64,000 bases of DNA from Ancylostoma caninum. Lineage: Eukaryota > Nematoda > Chromadorea > Rhabditida > Ancylostomatidae. The first letter of the stretch is position 1; every line of letters starts with the position of its first letter. The DNA is taken from positions 186,001-250,000 of the forward strand of contig JBAJFG010000092.1 in NCBI GenBank assembly GCA_037903475.1, read 5' to 3'. The position numbers were made by a program, and so were the translations under genes. Shown piece after piece: positions 61,401 through 64,000 of this stretch. Under the pieces are notes generated by a model. It made no database searches. It had not been told where the DNA came from and saw nothing but the letters and a program-made list of their open reading frames with translations.

Positions 61401-64000
61401 CATCAGTTTCATTCTGCCCGAAATCTCCGGATGTCTCCAATATACCATCAACTCCGAGATGCTGGAGCCATGTTTGGAGAAATCATGGGGTGTGTTCTCT
61501 TTCTTTTATTGCAAGCAATGCCAACAGGACATTTGTCACGACGATGGCTTTAGTTTGAGTGTACATAATCGTACTTTTGTATATTTCGTAATTGTCCTCA
61601 TTTTTTCTAATTATTGTAAGAAGAAATGGTCCCACTAGCTGCTCAAAGCAATTTTAGTTGCAATGCCGGCCAATCACTTTTGCAGCATAGAATACGTGTG
61701 GTTAGCCACGGCGCACCAGCTATGCGATGCAGCAGACTAGCTGGGTGCTGTGGTTGTCTGGCTTTGTCGGCATTGGTGTTCTCTTTATGTTTCGAGCACT
61801 TCAGAGCAGAGCATGCTCCACGTGGGAGGGTGTATTAGGTCCCGCCACGATCTCGCTGCCGCAACGCTATGAAACCGCAGGCGCAATTCGTCTATCTTTT
61901 CGACAAGGACTGTAGCTGATGCGGCGCGGCAGACCTGATAGGCGGTATTCCATGGTGCAAGAGTGGTTGGCTAGCGCTGTATGATTATCATCGAACAGGT
62001 TCCTTTATTATTTGGCAGATTCAGCGCTCCTAAAAGTCGACTTTTTAAACCCTAAAATTTTTAATTTTTATTATGAAACAATGAAAATAAAAAATTTCTA
62101 CACTTTGATTCTATGTTTTATCACTATAAAATTTTCTTTAAATGATATGCAATACCAACTAATAAATGAATGAAATTTATAGCTCAAATTTCTTTTGTAC
62201 CACAAATAAAAGTTTTATATAAACTAAAAAGCTTTAATCTATATTTAAATAACATCAACTTTTGAAAGTATCTGAAAGAGTACACAATATCATGCACGCT
62301 ATCATTCTCTCATGCTGTTTGCTTGTTTACTTATTTTTTCGACGACGCTTGGGAAGAGGGAGTCCTTAATTTTGCAGGTATGAACGTCCGCTTTGGTTCG
62401 AGCAGAATCCCAAGCCAGACCGCAACGCTCTGTTCCGAGGGCAGGATGCACTCGTTGGACGACCAATTTGGTTTGACAGGTATGTACACTTATTTTTGTA
62501 TCTGTAAATGATCTGCGGGTAATAAGGCAATGAAGGTTTTAGCGTAGCTGCTGAGTACGAAGCTTGCCGTGAACGAGTTGGACTCGTCGACATGAGCAGT
62601 TTCACCAAATTTGATATTATGGGACCCGATGTTGTACGGTTCCTGCAGTACTTGTGCTCAGCGAATATCGATAGACCAATTGGGACAACCGTTTATACCG
62701 GTATGCAACATGAGAGAGGCGGTTACGTCACGGATTGTACCCTGAGTCGGTTGTCTGAGACGAGGTAAGTGCTCTCCAACAACCTCTTTCCGTATACTTT
62801 TCCTGCAGTGAACTCATTTTAGCTACTTCATGGTTGCTCCAACAATACAACAAGAGCGCTGCATGACGTGGATGAAGTACTGGGCTAATAAGATGAACGC
62901 TACAGTTCACATCCAGGTACATATGGTTTCTGCTTGGATGCCTTAGTTAACCACTTCTTGCACTCTAATTTGAAGATGTGTGTCGGTGTCATGAGGCACC
63001 CATGTTAAAATACATGTTTGAACTTCCTATGTCATGCAACTAATATTCCTGAACCTAGAACAATCCAGGGCTCTCATTTTACCCTTTTCTTGCCATCCAG
63101 AAATTGACAATAATACCTCGTATTTTACCAGTTAGAGTCTGTTTAGAGTATTTTACAGGATGTGACAGGCATGTACACGGCCCTAGACGTTGTTGGTCCA
63201 TCTTCCCGTTACCTGATGGCGGATGTAACCGAGATGTCCATGAGCACCACGGATTTCCCCACTTTCCGGTGCCAGGTTTGTGATCCAGCCACCTTGCCCA
63301 TAACTCAGCGAACTTCATCCATTCCAGGAAATTAATATTGGAATGGCTACCGGTATACGAGCTATCAGTGTTACCCATTGTGGAGAACTTGGATGGGTGA
63401 TCTATATCCCGAATGAGGTTTGTGACCTACTTCCTGTGCGGAGCTCCTTTGCATATTATTCATGCTTAGGTCGCACAAAACGTCTACGAACGAATTGTTG
63501 AAGCGGGACGTGAGTACAGCTTGCTTCACGCGGGCTACTACACCTTGCGGCAACTGCGTATTGAGAAGTTCTACGTGTACTGGGGTCAGGACATCGACGC
63601 CACCGTTACGCCTGTCGAGTGTGGCAGGTCATTCCGCGTCGACTTCAAGGTATGTGACATCGGGTGCGCATTTCTTACGCCATGGCCCTGGCAGTAACAC
63701 TTCAAGCTCTGTATTTTTATCGCACGGTTGAGTTACTTAGGTTCTAAGACATGTGGGGGGAAATGAACAAAGAGTGCTTTTGTGTAGAAAAAATGACGAA
63801 AACAATGGCTGAGTAAAATTTTCGGACTGGTAACTTGGGGAAAATTGTCATAGAAAGGGGATTCAGTTAATTCACATCATGTATGAGGTGTGGCCATTGA
63901 CCTTCAAAGAAAATCTTATTTTCAACTGCTACAACCCTATGCTTCAGCGCCGTTTCCACTCATATGAGAGGTCTAGTTGAGATGCTTCAATGCTTCTAAT
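58493..64000 (+). CDS. pdpr-1: Pyruvate dehydrogenase phosphatase regulatory subunit (PDPR), 3' end outside window
   Basis: PDPR is a mitochondrial FAD-fold protein related to dimethylglycine and sarcosine dehydrogenases; it modulates the phosphatase that reactivates pyruvate dehydrogenase. Exons: about 58493/58543-58721, 59356-59492, 59682-59759, 59813-59901, 60019-60100, 60177-60301, 60388-60514, 60596-60748, 60812-60936, 61116-61308, 61372-61489, 62378-62479, 62543-62764, 62823-62916, 63159-63275, 63328-63417 and 63470-63649. From 58543 on they encode 737 residues with all phases consistent. The Rossmann motif is VVVCGGGIAGTSVAYHLAKR. The GcvT-like half contains VGLVDMSSFTKFDI and ends in AGYYTLRQLRIEKFYVYWGQ and TPVECGRSFRV, which match PDPR far better than the catalytic dehydrogenases. 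About 140 more residues would be expected beyond the window. The first 16 codons (MLSVLRGAGRG...) look like a mitochondrial presequence but are one base out of frame with the rest. Confidence 0.92.
61490..62377. other. Long intron of the PDPR gene
   Basis: At 888 nt the longest PDPR intron apart from 58722-59355. Its left half (61620-61970) is richer in GC than the rest (for example cggcgcggcagacctgatag) and then turns sharply AT-rich (62030-62270), suggesting an inserted repeat. I cannot identify its ends. Confidence 0.5.

Overview
The window reads as AT-rich nuclear DNA of a parasitic clade V nematode, most likely a strongylid such as a hookworm. This placement is inference. It rests on GT-AG introns (many of 50-500 nt, some of 6-9.5 kb), apparent spliced-leader acceptors just upstream of start codons, nematode-like protein sequences, and many small palindromic repeats. 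Almost all long ORFs in single frames are chance or repeat-derived. The real genes are split into small exons, which I joined by reading splice sites and checking that intron phases agree.

Layout. (1) 1-34,227, + strand: the 3' part of a PDE8-type cAMP phosphodiesterase (C. elegans pde-6 orthologue). It starts in an intron, then has a PAS half-domain exon at 745, a linker rich in PKA-type motifs, and the complete HD-type catalytic domain, ending at 34,227. Its introns of 8.3, 9.5, 4.2 and 6.0 kb hold most of the repeats, a decayed mariner transposon (20,267-21,541), a 120-bp minisatellite (27.0-27.76 kb) and a CpG-rich island with a perfect CRE site (about 11.7-11.95 kb). (2) 34,228-48,160: about 14 kb with no gene I can support, full of MITE-like palindromes, tandem repeats and microsatellites. 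(3) 48,161-51,685, - strand: a complete ten-exon beta-tubulin gene (448 aa, tbb-4-like tail) with F167, E198 and F200, the benzimidazole-susceptible residues. (4) 51,686-54,236: mostly empty, with a weak hint of a - strand terminal exon at 53.2 kb. (5) 54,237-57,236, + strand: the C-terminal part of a CNOT10-like subunit of the CCR4-NOT deadenylase complex; I could not find its N-terminal exons. (6) 58,493-64,000+, + strand: a PDPR orthologue (regulatory subunit of pyruvate dehydrogenase phosphatase), 17 coding exons, running off the right edge.

The genes are not a functional cluster: cAMP turnover, cytoskeleton, mRNA decay and mitochondrial pyruvate metabolism simply neighbour one another. 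Points most worth a second look are the three PKA-like sites in the PDE8 linker together with the intronic CRE, a highly repeated palindromic element built around TTACCC(A/T)GGGTAA, several other MITE families with paired copies here, and a one-base frame conflict at the start of the PDPR gene. I did not find an RNA gene, a CRISPR array, or a convincing undescribed system.
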